DNA of 64,000 nucleotides, from positions 53,033,929 through 53,097,928 of the forward strand of contig NC_088867.1 of NCBI RefSeq assembly GCF_032884065.1, written 5' to 3'. Below, one piece after another: positions 34,550 to 46,225 of the stretch (within the stretch, counting starts at the first letter, position 1; each line of letters starts with the position of its first letter). Below the pieces are notes generated by a model that made no database searches, had not been told where the DNA came from, and saw only the letters and a program-made list of their open reading frames with translations. Source of the DNA: Artemia franciscana. Its lineage: Eukaryota > Arthropoda > Branchiopoda > Anostraca > Artemiidae. The position numbers and the translations under genes are program-made.

Positions 34550-35695
34550 AGGGGCAATATGAGTTCTAATTTGTGACTGAGTGACCCCACTTTAGTTTTC
34601 ACAGACATATTTTCTATATGATTTTGTTGGAGTTAAACTAAAAAAAAGAAAAAAATCGAATTATTCATAGCAATGAATGGTAAGTAAATAGCCATACTTA
34701 TCAATAACAAAAGCATAATAACCTAAATACTGATAGCACTAAATGGAGGAATCAGCTTCCTAAATATGTGTTTGTTTGAGATTGAACTTAAACATCCCAA
34801 GTTAGTATGTAAGAAGGTTCGCGTGATTATAGTAAAAAAGAAAGAGAACAACTTAAAAAGGGGACAATCTCAATAAAATTACGCCATCTAATTTAACACG
34901 CATGAGAACCCATGAATCGATATCTGATAGTTCATGACCGGGCTACCAAACGAAAGAGAGTGAATTGGAAAGCTGGATTTTAAATTTCAATTTAATTTTT
35001 CTTTTGCTATTCTGTGATTTTTTTTAAATGTCTGAAGATACAAGGAGTATCAGTTCGAGGGGGAGATTTGTTCTGTCATGAAAGAGCTATATATTACATG
35101 GCCGTTATAAAATCAAAACGTGGTATCTATGCAGGTAGGGTGAGTTTTGAGTATCACCGTTGCTTTTGTAGCCTATTATAAGGCTTAAGAAATTGCATAA
35201 AGACAAATCTACATCTGTTATGGTCTTGGGAAGCAATAAATCTTTCTGTAATTTCGGTTTGAGTCGGAGTTACCTTCACTCTAGGTTTTGGATATGATGG
35301 ATTAAGATTCAACGCATAATATTGCACAATAATTAAATATAATATTGGATTAATGGATTGATTCCTTTTCCAAGAATCCTCGCCGTTTAAATTTGCTGTG
35401 TTTTTTTTCATTTTGCATGCAAAGTTAGTTGCTCTTTTTATTTGAGAATTTTTTCTAAGCATATTTAAAAATAAACTTTGTAAAAAATTTTGTGTCTTAA
35501 ATTATATTCCCCTGTCCCACAAACCAAAGCTATTCTGCTGTCTCCCACTATAAAATTCATACGTCTGCCCTAGGGGATATGTTTGATCCTGGATCTTGAA
35601 AAAGGCTAACGGTCTTAAGGTGAATCTTTTTACTATTACCACTACTGCTACCTCTACTACGACACTGGTTCTAATACTATTACTAGTACTGAAAG
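34550..35695. other. Intergenic sequence, nothing recognised
   Basis: AT-rich. Several short open frames occur on both strands but none is protein-like. Confidence 0.4.
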
Positions 35696-35699
35696 AAAT

Positions 35700-36960
35700 C
35701 AAAAGACTTTAAATGCATCTAGGTTGTCAAAGTGGTATCGAAAGAACATCTCAGGAATAGAATAAGGTATAAAGTTGAAACTTCCAGGAAAAGTTGAGGG
35801 GGGGGGCGTAAAACTAAATAAAAACGTTACTATGTGTGTCCAGGTCGCGAAAAGGGCGTCTATGCAATATCCCAGTAACAGCTAAGGGTATTACGTTGAA
35901 ACTTTCAGGTTACGTTTTGGGGATGTTGAACTAAATCAAAAGACACTATGTGCATCCAATGTTGTCAAAAAAGTATACCTGCAATATCTCAGAGACGGCT
36001 AAGGGTATTTTGGGGCATGGCAACGGGGACGTTAAACTAAATCAAAAGAAGCTATGCATACCGAGGTTGTCAAACGGACGCATCCACAATTTCTCTGCAA
36101 TGGCTAAGGGCATTAATGTGAAACTTTCAGGGTACCTTGAGGCGGACGTAGAACTAAACCAAAACACACTATGTGTATGCATGCTGTCAAAAAGGGCGTA
36201 TTTACTACTACTTCTAATAATTTTATTGCTACTACGATTACTACTTATGCTACAACTACTACTGCTATTGCAACTAATTATGACTAAGACTGCGACCACC
36301 TGGAACTGCCACAGTGACTACTTGCAGCTGCGACTGTGACTACTCGAGAACACAACTGTTACGACTTGCGACTGCTACAATTAGTACTACTACTACTACT
36401 ACTGTTGAACTAAATAACAAGAGTTTAAGTGCATCCGGATTGTCAAAATGCGACAGATGCAATACCTCAGGAACAGAATAAGGTATTAAGGTGAAACTTT
36501 CAGGGAGGGTCGAGGGGAACGTAAAACTAAATCAAAAGGTGTCATCTGCATCCAGAATGTCAAAAGGGCTTCTGTGCAATATCCCAGGAATAGCTTAGGG
36601 TACTAAGTTGGAACTTTAAGGGTAAGTTTTTGGGGATATTGAATTAAATCAAAGACACTATGTGCATCCGAAGTTGTCAAAAAGCATATCTGCTATATAT
36701 AAGGGATGCCTAAGGGTATTAAGTTGAAACTTTTAATGCATGGTGACGATGATGTTAAACCAGGTTGTCAAAAGGGCGTATCTACAATGCTTCTGGAATG
36801 GTTAAGGGCATTAAGGTGAAACTTTCAGAGAATCTTGAGGTGGATGTGGAACTAAATAAAAGAAATTTATTTTTTTGCAGGTTGTCAATAGGACATATAA
36901 GCAGTACCTTGGGAACATCTGAGGGTATTAATTTGAAACAGTTAGGACCACTATTACTTC
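35700..36960 (+). repeat. Degenerate ~120-130-bp tandem array, about 9 units, with CTA/ACT-rich tracts
   Basis: The recurring order is GTTGTCAAAA.GGCGTAT, then GCAATATCCCAG/ATCTCAG, AAGGGTATTAAGTTGAAACTT, TCAGG, and ACTAAATCAAAAG, with CTATGTGCATCC closing the unit. The array is interrupted by (CTA)n/(ACTACT)n blocks near 35640, 36205-36410 and 36945-37075. The same unit is at 170-520, some 35 kb away. Confidence 0.85.
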
Positions 36961-37242
36961 TACTATTACAACCAATATTACCACTACTGCTGCTGCAACT
37001 AATTATGACTGCGAAGACGACTACCTGGGACTATATCTGTGACTACTTGCGACTGTGTTGCAACTGCGACTGTAGCTCATTCAGTGATTTACTTAAATAT
37101 TTTCTTCTCTTCCTACTTTTGGGATCCTTTCTGCGCTTTCTCTGTTAGTTTAGTTGAAGTTTGTTTCTTTTCTCCTTTTGTCGTAAGTGCTCCCTCTTGT
37201 TGGCTGTTGATTCGACGGGTTTTTCTGTAAATGCTAATATGC

Positions 37243-37402
<160 letters not shown>

Positions 37403-37412
37403 CACTTTATTA

Positions 37413-38227
37413 CCGTGCAAAGTGAAAACCTGCTAGAACTGAATCATACCACGAAGGCCTACAAAGTTCCAGCTAAGCAGGGCTGCAGCCGAGGAAGACC
37501 TTCAGGAGGCATAGCTACGTTTGTTCGGTCATTGTGTTCTGTCCAGTCTATTCGAAAATTCTGACAATTTTCTCGCAGTACGAATTGAAAGTTGTGTATT
37601 TATTAACGTGTATTTGCCAACAGATTATAAAGATGAATGTTCAGAACGTCTTTTTGCCCTTTCTTGTGAGAAACTAAATTCATGTATATCTAAAATTAAG
37701 CGCCAGGGTTTTCTTGTGTAGTAATTGGAGATTTCAACTGCAACCTTTCTGAGATTTCTTCTCTGCAATCATCTCGTACCTCTTTGATTAAGAATCATTT
37801 TGGTGATTACCTTGCTGTGGTAAGAAAAGACAGGGATTTTACATATATTCATAGCTCCTCCAGTGTGTCAAATCTAGACCATGTTGCCATTTCTCATAAT
37901 TTAACTGTTCAAAATATTAGGGTAGTAACGGATTATCAAATTTCTGACCACCTTCCTGTCTCGTCTTCTGTACATATTGTCTCTTCGAATTGTCACCAAA
38001 CCCGCCAGGAAACTCAACAGCCTAAATTTCGTCTTGATTGGCTTAAGGCTGATAAGCAACTATTTGCTCTGGCGACAGAAGAAATTCTTAATAAAATCCG
38101 TATTCCCTTTAATCTCCTCCAAAAGCCGACAGATCTCTCTAAAGAAGAAGTCCGAATTTGTCTCAATATGTATTGTACTGAAATTTGTCACGCTCTCCTT
38201 CATGCTGAGAGGTTAGCGGTACCTTAA
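37413..38227 (+). pseudogene. LINE 2 endonuclease domain, frameshifted
   Basis: The first frame runs to about 37716 (FLAVRIESCVFINVYLPTDY). A shift then gives VIGDFNCNLSEIS, continuing from 37784 with THIHSS-type residues, NLDHVAISHN and ISDHLPVSSS. Catalytic Asp/Asn and Asp-His positions are present, but the N-terminal half of the domain is missing, so the enzyme is dead. A stop lies at 38225-38227. Confidence 0.85.
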
Positions 38228-38245
38228 GTAAAAGTTCGTAAAAGG

Positions 38246-39770
38246 ATGGTGCAAAAATGGTTTGAAAATCATTCGCTGGTAGCCGCTTGTCATCGAGCAA
38301 AATTTTGGTTTTCGGTATGGAAAGACAGTGGGCGCTCAAGACCTGGTATCATTAATAGCATCAGACTGACTACGAAGCGTAGATTCTCGAAGGAGCTCTC
38401 CCTCCACCGCAAATCTCTCGTTGATAGCTATTCCGCCCGTGCAAAACAGGATCGAAATTTTCTTTTCAAGTCTGTATCTTCGGCAAAGCCTACCCCTCTG
38501 TTGTCGCCGTCTGAAATCCTTGTCGAGCATTGGTATTCTTATTATGCGAGTGAATTTGCTGCTCCTAACCCCCAGCTTGAAGACATGTACGAGAGAGAAT
38601 TGGCTGAGTTCCTTGATAGCTTCCGCACGGTGATTTTGTTGTCAGTTTTGAGTCGGTTATTCAAGCAATTCGTCGGTTGAAAAATAAGTCTTATTGCGGA
38701 ATTGACCGTGTTAGCGCTATCCATATTAAACATGGTGGTTCGGTTCTCGCTATGCATCTCTCGCTTTTTATGCAGATGATCTTCACGCAAGGTGTTGTTC
38801 CCTCCTCCTTCTGCGTAGGGGATCTTACCCCCATTCCGAAGAAAGGGAAAAATGACATCAAATGCTCGTCTTTCCGCCCCATTACAGTCGCCACATCTTT
38901 ATGTAAACTTTTCGAGCTTCTATTCATTAATGAACTGGAAACTAAAGGCTACACCCCGCCACGTCAATTCGCATTTAAGCGCCGCACTGGTTGTGCCGAT
39001 GCCTTGACGGCTGTAGTGAGTGTGCTACTCGATGCGGATTTTTCTGGAGAGAGCATAGCCTTAGCTAGCCATGACATCAGCCGTGCATTCGATTTACTCA
39101 TTCACGCTGCAATGTTATTAAAAGCTTCACAACGAGGTCTGAATCCCTGCATAGTTCGATCCCTACGTGATATGTACTCGAGGCTGTCCATTCGCCTAAA
39201 GCTTCCTCCCGACAAAATTTGCCTCCCCGGCCTCATGAAAAATTGATCCCCGTTTTGAAAGGTGCCCGCCAGGGAGCTGTCTCCTCCCCTCATTTGTTCA
39301 ATAATTATGTTCTTCAAGCACAAGATAAATGCCCAACCTCATGCATTCTTTCCTCTATAGACACCTCCTTAGTATGCTACGCCGACGACGTCTTGAACTT
39401 AAGTAGAACATTGCAAAAAGCTTCTGACATTTTTGAAACGCTTAAAACCGAATATCTAAAACTTGGCCTCAGTTTTAACACTGAGAAAACCGAGATAGTT
39501 CTCTTCAATTGGCAAAAAACACCACACGTGCCTTCACTGCTTTTTGGTGAAAATCTCATGAATACTGCTGACCACATAAATTACCTCGGAGTCCCTATTG
39601 GCACGTCTCAAAGGCATACACGTCTTCTACTGATCAAACACCTCAATCGACGAATCTCCGGCTCGTATGCTTCCATAGTCTCTGCTAAATTCCGTTTTAG
39701 CCACCCCCTCCTTGCCAGCCTATACAACGCTACTGTTTTACCTCATATTATGTACCTGGCACCATTTTAG
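38246..39770 (+). pseudogene. LINE 2 reverse transcriptase, two frameshifts
   Basis: Frames 38246-38680, 38677-39246 and 39219-39770 overlap end to end. Landmarks: GIDRVSAIHIK, GDLTPIPKKGK, FRPITVATSLCKLFE, QFAFKRRTGCADAL, the first catalytic Asp in ASHDISRAFDLL, GARQGAVSSPHLFN, and catalytic YADD at 39378-39389, then GLSFNTEKTEIVLF. Each break is a single shift, so decay is modest compared with the copy at 5029-6388. Confidence 0.9.
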
Positions 39771-40253
39771 AAACTATTCTCGAAGGCTGAACTGTCTAAA
39801 ATCCGTGCGCTTTTCTTCCGTTTTGCTAAATACTTCCTACGTTTTCCTCCCTGGTGCAGAAACTCAATCCTCATTAAAAAGTATCACATAACCGACCCTC
39901 ATGTTGCAGTTGAAAATTTAATCAAAAGACATAATATTAAAATAGTAGATCACGATTGGTATAATCTCCTTTTACAATAGATCTGTTTTCGTAGATTTTG
40001 CCTTTCAAAAAGCCCTGTATTTATTTTGAAACAATTCTTAGTACAAAATCATAAAATTTTTGAGAAAAAATATTTGAAACGAAGAAAAAAGAAAAGACTT
40101 GCTTCTTAGACAAAAAAAATCTTATGAACGCCTATATTTCAGTTTAATATTGCGTCATGTTGCCATATTCCATTTCAAGAGGGTTTCAGCATATTTTGAG
40201 GTGGAGGAATGGTCTTTTTTTTGCCATCCTACAATCAAAAGCGCATATTTTTG

Positions 40254-40259
40254 TTTATT
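40254..40259 (-). terminator. MPG: Candidate polyadenylation signal of MPG
   Basis: AATAAA on the minus strand about 85 nt past the MPG stop. A second AATAAA (40343-40348) overlaps the stop codon itself and is too close to be the likely functional one. Confidence 0.5.
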
Positions 40260-40343
40260 TTTTAACTTGCCGGCGGGGCGGTCAGTACATCTCCCCCTGA
40301 CTCTGGGATATATCCTTATAAACAATCCCAAATAATCTTGACT

Positions 40344-40723
40344 TTATTTTGCCTTGGCTAATTCAGCTGCTTTGTCACGGACACTCACACTGGGGTTGCT
40401 CAATACGTAAAACCTTAATAATTTCGAAGCAGATTCCCTGCCGGCACCGGATATTCCGATCCGAGTAGAGGTAACAATCTGATCCAGTGGAATATTTTCA
40501 CCTTGTTCTATCCAAAGAAAATTGTTCCCAATAAGGTTCTGCTCGTTAAACTGTAGCTTATCAATATCAAAAGCTATGCACAGCTTAGATGGGCCACTAC
40601 AAAGTTCATGAGATTTGAAAGGTCTTGTCAAAGCAGCTTTTCGCTTACTTGCCCTGTTTATAACCATTCTTTCTTCTCCATGAGTGGGGTGAACGGCTCG
40701 AATTAAAACTGCACTTCCAGGGA
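40344..40723 (-). CDS. MPG: DNA-3-methyladenine glycosylase (AAG/MPG), exon 3 and stop
   Basis: After two bases that complete an Ile codon, this exon encodes 125 residues: PGSAVLIRAVHPTHGEERMV, then KSHELCSGPSKLCIAFDIDK, ISGAGRESASKLLRFYVLSN and PSVSVRDKAAELAKAK, ending TAA. ELCSGPSKLC.A and the LRFYV..P.VS tail are family hallmarks. The Arg in VLIRAVHP (Arg151 of the joined protein) aligns with human Arg182, next to the active site. The AAG family flips alkylated and deaminated purines (3-methyladenine, hypoxanthine, ethenoadenine) out of DNA and cleaves the glycosidic bond to start base-excision repair in the nucleus. Acceptor: TTGTTTTTAG. Confidence 0.96.
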
Positions 40724-40874
40724 CTAAAAACAAAATATATTTATAAAAAAATGGACATTTTTTCTTGCCTTTAGAGTTGAGTGAAAACCCAACAATAAAA
40801 ACCTAAATTTTTTAATTCACTCGTTAGGGTGATGCGGTACCTTCAAAGAATCCAATTATTTCGTCTATTATAAA

Positions 40875-41260
40875 CTTTTTTTTGTGTGGCCAAATTATTT
40901 AGAATTTATTGGTAGATCTTGGCATAACTTGTAGAGGTCAGAAAACAGATCTGAATAAACAACAGAAAACTGAAAGCCGACTCCTACTTTCCCAGAAATC
41001 TTAAAAATAGTTTTAGATTCCCATGTTTTGTGCCTGAGACAGAGATATTTTGTTTTAAAGGAACCTACATCACCAGGATGCTTGAACTTTGTTTTTATGA
41101 TTAAAAGAAGCAGAAGTTTCTTGTTAACCTTAAGAAATGGCAGTCCATAAATTTGTTTTAGCATTCCTTCTCGGAAAATGGTAAAAATTTGTTCAAAGGA
41201 ATAGTCATTTGATTAAGTTAGCCACTCTGGAAGTTCCCTGTGGTGTTATCCACTTTGATC
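40875..41260 (+). repeat. Dispersed repeat R2, copy 2
   Basis: Partner of 22630-23040, same orientation, here in MPG intron 2. A possible weaker extension runs towards 41360. Confidence 0.65.
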
Positions 41261-41899
41261 GACAGACTCACCAACAAAAAGAAAGTAAAATTTCACTATA
41301 TTTCCTGTAAAATTTCACCTTCAAACCGCAAATTCTCGACAACTTTCAATGAGAGCTAGTCCCCTTTGAAAATTCTCTAATGGACCATTCGCCTTTGGGT
41401 CGAACAGCCACGCTTTGGCTCGCAAAATAATTTATACGGCACCACCTTAAGGGACAATAACAGACAGCAAAATAAGCGATATTTGAATGATAGCTTATTT
41501 ATTTTCATTTTCTTTTGTTTTCTGTGCCCCAACCAGTTGAAGCTAACAAAGAAAAGTGATACCAACGCACGGTGATAACTTTTTAAAATTATTAAACTTA
41601 TAGATGATAGGCTGTAAAAGGGCCTTGCGGTCATAATGATGCACATTGAGTGTTTACATTGTTTTCTTTTGTTGAAATTTTTTTTTCATAGTTTAAAAAA
41701 CTATATCCTACATAATATTGCTTGAGATAATAATAAAAGATTAAACTATCGTGCAGACATACTTTCCGTTTTTTCTAAATAATTCCAAAGAAATCTGATG
41801 ATGAAATGGATAAAATAGATATTGATATTTTGTATTACGAAATTGTCCACGCTTTGATAGCTCTAGCAAAATAGCTCTGCCATTATTCAAAGTATGAAA

Positions 41900-43560
41900 G
41901 TACCGGATAAGAGGAAACGCAAAGGTAGTGGAGACAGTGGAGGAATTACAGGTAAACATTGGTACCGCAGTTTTATGGAACACTTAAAATTCTATCAGTA
42001 AGAACGCAAGAAGGTACAAGCTTATGACGGGCAAATGCTTTCAACCGTCACAGAGTAGGAGCTTTCCTTACCAGCCTAGAGCGAGGTCTAGATAAACAAA
42101 TGTTCAGACCACAAGACATTTGGAATGTTGACGAATCGAATCTGTAAACATCCACAAGCCTGGCAAAGATCATTGCACAGCAAGAACAAAAGTAAGTATG
42201 GAAGGTCACGTCAGTAGGAAGGAGTCAGTTGACTACAATTTATGCTTGTGTTAATGCATTGGGAACAGAGTCCCTCCTCTACTTATTTCCCCAGGAAAAC
42301 AGTGTCCGGAAATTTCACTCAAGGGAGCTTTACCAGGAATCATCACGATCGGCTCAGAATATATTTCTGGCTCGATGACTGCCTTTCATTATTTGCTTTA
42401 CTTGTAGCATTTTATTAATCAAGTCAAACCCTCTAAACAGTCACCGGTACTTCTGAAAATGGACGACCAATAAGCTGATACACCGTTGAATTGCTTGATA
42501 TAGCTAAAAATGATTGCGTTGTACTTTTAACTGGCCCTCCCCAAAGCACTCACAAGCTAAAGCTTCTAGAAAGGATAGTCATGGGGCGGCTTAAGGCCTA
42601 CTAAAACCAGGAAACTGCAAGTTTTCTGACTGCCCATAAATGTAAAACTATATCAATGCATAACATTGCTTAGCTGCTGGAGAAAGTATATATAAAGACT
42701 TTCACTCCATAAAATATGAGCAATGGAATCAGACCAAGTGGGCTATACCCCACCAATAGAGATGAGTTCCTCTTGTCATATTTCTCAGACAGAATGCTTA
42801 CTACATCTAGTGAAACACTTACCCGGGAAGTTTTTATGCTCAGCGCAAGTCCTGTGTGACAGTTAGACTCCTTGTTTAACATAGACCCCTAAGCAGACGC
42901 AGCACAGAATCTGTCTCTAAATGAGAAGCAAAGGCTAGCAGATGATTCACTAAAAGAGATGGTCCTTCTAAAAGGCTCAAAACGATAACTCAACAGGAAA
43001 AAAAATATGAAAAAGTCACAAGTGCTCACTGACACCCCTGTGAAAGAACGCATTACAGCTGGGATAAAAGCTGTATCTGCCAAGTAAGCCCTAGTCCCGG
43101 AAAGGAACAAATTCAGAGAAGTGAAAAGGGTAAAAAGCAAAAGGCACGTTTCTCGTAGCAAGAGTTGCAGTTGGAGTGACAATTCTGACGTAGATGATCT
43201 TGCATAAAACAACTCTTCAGACTCCAGTACGGACGTTGAAGACGAGCCCCCTACCAGCAACTTCCAATTTGACACTCAGAAAGTCAAGGCTATTGATTAC
43301 AGTCTGGTAGAGTTGAAGAGCAAGAAAAGGAATCCTGCTCCCTATATTATCATTATATAAAAAGTAATAACTGAACAATTCAAGGTCCACTTCCTGAAGG
43401 AAACTGGAGCAAGAGACTTCGGGCTAACTGACGAGACGGATGGTGGCTTAAAGACAGAAGCTGAAATGAAGCTGCAACCACTGACAGGTGGAACACCAAG
43501 ATTAGTTGAACAACTTACTTTTGGTGTTGATCAGTCAATTTATAATTTGAAATTAAAACT
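41900..43560 (+). pseudogene. pogo/Tigger-type (jerky-like) transposase relic
   Basis: Translating across stops gives, in order: GKHWYRSFMEHLKFYQ (CENP-B-type DNA-binding end), then DIWNVDESNL, which contains the first catalytic Asp of the DDE domain. GPPQSTHKLKLLERIVMGRL follows in the position usually held by PPHTSHKLQPLD. Next come NGIRPSGLYPTNRDEFLLSY (usual SGFR..GIYP.N) and near 43490 a C-terminal GGTPRLVEQLTFGVD. This is the DDE_1 domain order of pogo-group Tc1/mariner transposons. Many stops and small indels show long decay. Terminal repeats were not located. It lies in MPG intron 2, antisense to the gene. Confidence 0.8.
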
Positions 43561-44979
43561 CTTTAGTTTTTTAAACCTTGCTGAAATTCATTTTGTAGTT
43601 TTTTTTATACTGACCACATTTTTTCTTAATTTTATAGCCGACAAACAAGCTTTAATGTTCCCCAAAAAAAATTTCTGTTTCTTTTGTTAGTTGGTCAGAC
43701 ATACGCCAGAGACGGGCCGAACTAGAACCAGGGTGGTCCTGGTTCGGCACTTTTGACCACTTGAATAGAGACATTCAGGCGGAGAAGTGAGGGAGTATTT
43801 CTACTTGCCTTTTTCAAGGATGGTATTAAATAAGTTACCCTTGGTTTGGCATACTGAGTAACTTCTTATCACTTGAATCAATTCCTGGAGAATTAAAAAA
43901 GTCAAAACCATCCAATCGGGGTACAGCCTCCAATCTATATATCAGACCAAATATCAATATTGTATATCGAAACGTAAATATTGATATCGGAAACGATATT
44001 TGGAAATTTCTGTTTATTTCCAGCTTTTTCAACCGTCTACTAGGTAACATCACAAAGAAAAATTCCAACATACGAAAAGTTCTCGTTAATATCTAGCGTA
44101 AATTTGAAGTTCCTGTGTATCCGCCGACAACCCCTACAGTCATATATGAGATTGGTGAAAACTTGGAGTTCAATAAAAATGGCCGAAAGCTGCAATGTAG
44201 ACTAAGGAAACTTGATAAACAAATCGCCAAAGGTAAAGGCCTCAGTTTTAAGACGAAGGCCACAAATATAAATTCAGAAGAATGCGGTGCATGTTGTGCC
44301 AAATTGGAATCAGGATCGCTCAGTAATTTTGGTCGTCATAATCGCAGTCTCTATGGAGGGTTCTTGGGCCCAATTAACCTCCAGCTGACCATCCCACTTC
44401 ACAACTGCCCACCCATACAGCTAACCTTCCTATAAATCTCCATCAACACAACTTGCTAAAAGACAAATTAAAATAATTTATAATTCGTATTGAAGTCCAA
44501 ATTTTAGTGTTTTTTAGGTTTATGACGCTAAAACTTGTAAAATAAGAGTTCTAAACGAAAAAAATAGCATAAACTTTAAACAGTTGGCTTCCCATTTTTG
44601 CCCCCCGCTTTATATTCTAGGGTTTTTAATCCTCTTAATAATAAGCCGAACACTGAAGTATGGAAACACATTAAATACACATTCCATATACGATGTTGAA
44701 TGTTCACAAAAAAATCGCATTTAACGTTTTTTTAGGCAATAATTACATATAATAAAGATAATAAACATGAGTAATATCATTTTAGTAATTATTTTTATTC
44801 AATATGCTAACACAGCACTAATTTTCGTCATTGTCTTCTTTCTGATGTAATATGCGCAGACCTTCCTGAATTATGTAAATATGAGCAGCATATCAAAGCT
44901 GGCTGATCAATCGTAAGCATCAATCTTGAAGCACCAAGCTTCATTTAATTGATTAATTTAATTTGATTAATTTCATTTA

Positions 44980-45840
44980 ATCAAAATTAGTCAATGACCT
45001 AACGGTTGTCAAAACCTACTACAAAAATCTAATGAACAACCCTATGAACATCCTCAATGATATTGCATGTAATGCTACGGACTAAGACATGAGAGTAAAC
45101 CCTCCTAAATTCATGATAACACCAATATATTGCTTTAAATACTTTCCCCCTTTTCTTAGTACTATCTCTCCTAAAATTTTTGCGCCCTTCTTTAAACTAC
45201 TTGGCGTCATAATTTCTTCTAAGTTTAAGTGGGGTATTCATTGTCAAAAATACCATCTATGGATGTAATGCACCTATCTTCTTCCTTAAGGCTCTAAATA
45301 AATCTGGCAGCCCCCTACCCGTTCTTTAACGATTTACACTCCTTTTGTACGCCTGAATCTTGAACATGCTCGTCCAGTTTGGCAGCCTGGCATCTCCTGG
45401 GAAGAACCAGACAAAATCGAATCCAACCAAAAAAAGAGCCTTGCGAATAATTTTCAAAGAAGGTAAGGTTACATATTCTTTTCTTCTAAAAAAAATAGCT
45501 AGGTTGGAAACGCTTGAGTGCAGGAGAGTTACGTTTTGCCTTCGTTTTTCCTGAAATGAAATAACAAACCCTCAGACGAAAGATATTTTCTCCAATCAAC
45601 ACTCCCCATCCAGATTCTGCCCACCTCGTATTGTTTCTGGACTCGTTTCTATCTTGGCTCCCTTTCGCAGCGTTACCTCGAGGTAAGAAAAAACTTTTGT
45701 CCCCTACATTACTGAAAAAATTAACAAAACATACCGATAGTTTTTCTTTTTTTTATTACTTGTACATGTGTCACCTATGTTTTGTATATATTCGCTCAAT
45801 TACTTTTGTTATATTTTTAATGAACTATTATATTAAAAAT
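44980..45840 (+). mobile_element. LINE 3' fragment (RT C-terminus)
   Basis: The broken frame shows the motif after RT, KLLGVIISSKFKW, then a conserved C-terminal stretch near 45325-45555: PFVRLNLEHARPVWQPGISW, then KIESNQKRALRIIF and LETLECRRVTFCLRF. A last block, RYEKTFVPYI-like, lies near 45680-45710. This is the region after the palm domain in jockey/CR1-type LINEs and differs in sequence from the two LINEs above. It is 5' truncated and ends about 200 bp from MPG exon 2. Confidence 0.8.
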
Positions 45841-46036
45841 ATAAGTTTTTAATATATTTTAACTAGTTTTACCAGTTCTTTAATTTTCTGGCCTATTTCA
45901 TTTGGTATTTCTTTTCTCTTTATTAGTCTTTTTACCTCAAAATTCGAATTCAGCCCTTTTAGGCTCGTGGTAAAAATCTTGTGAAATAAACGTCTTGTTT
46001 TACCGATTTGTAATAATGATAATAAAGTGTAAGTAC

Positions 46037-46171
46037 TTTTTGCCACGATGTTAAAACAGTAATACATTCCATACGTGAAGTAGACATAAGAAGTTCCCTG
46101 GGACATATACATAGCTTCATTTCTCTGAGTCCTTTTCCCATTGTATGTGTGTGAAGCTACATCAGTAGTGC
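46037..46171 (-). CDS. MPG: MPG exon 2 (active-site segment)
   Basis: A 135-nt exon encoding, after a shared Gly, [20 protein letters not shown] then [20 protein letters not shown] and IVAK. It aligns without gaps to the AAG region holding His136, Tyr159, Tyr162 (the base-flipping intercalator) and Asn169 of the human enzyme; the counterparts here are His105, Tyr128, Tyr131 and Asn138. The acceptor is TTTCTAG. The donor A|GTACTT is non-consensus after position +3 but is the only one that keeps both frame and alignment length (NIVAK-I-PGSAVL). Confidence 0.95.
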
Positions 46172-46225
46172 CTAGAAACGACATAGTCAGTTATGGAAAG
46201 TAATCTTCAGTTGAAAAAAAGAAGA

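Larger units (their letters stand above)
37403..40000 (+). mobile_element. 5'-truncated non-LTR retrotransposon (LINE 2)
   Basis: The element starts inside the endonuclease (SRGRPSGGIATFVR) at the right edge of the TA tract. It continues through EN C-terminal motifs (NLDHVAISHN, SDHLPV) to a reverse transcriptase and its C-terminal region (HPLLASLYNATVLPHIMYLA). The right boundary near 40000-40100 is approximate, since no clean poly-A tail or target duplication was found. It is in + orientation, tail to tail with MPG, whose 3' end is about 250-350 bp further on. More of its frame is intact than in the LINE at 3590. Confidence 0.9.

Noticed and set aside
36042-36299. A Ser-rich open frame on the minus strand and a Leu-rich one on the plus strand.
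   Set aside because: Both translate a CTA/ACT trinucleotide tract inside a degenerate tandem array.
35700-36960. CRISPR-like regular repeats.
   Set aside because: The units are about 125 bp, degenerate and directly tandem with no unique spacers, in a eukaryotic genome.
44115-44435. A 106-codon open frame (+) in MPG intron 2.
   Set aside because: It has no recognised domain and no splice context, and is near chance length for AT-rich DNA.
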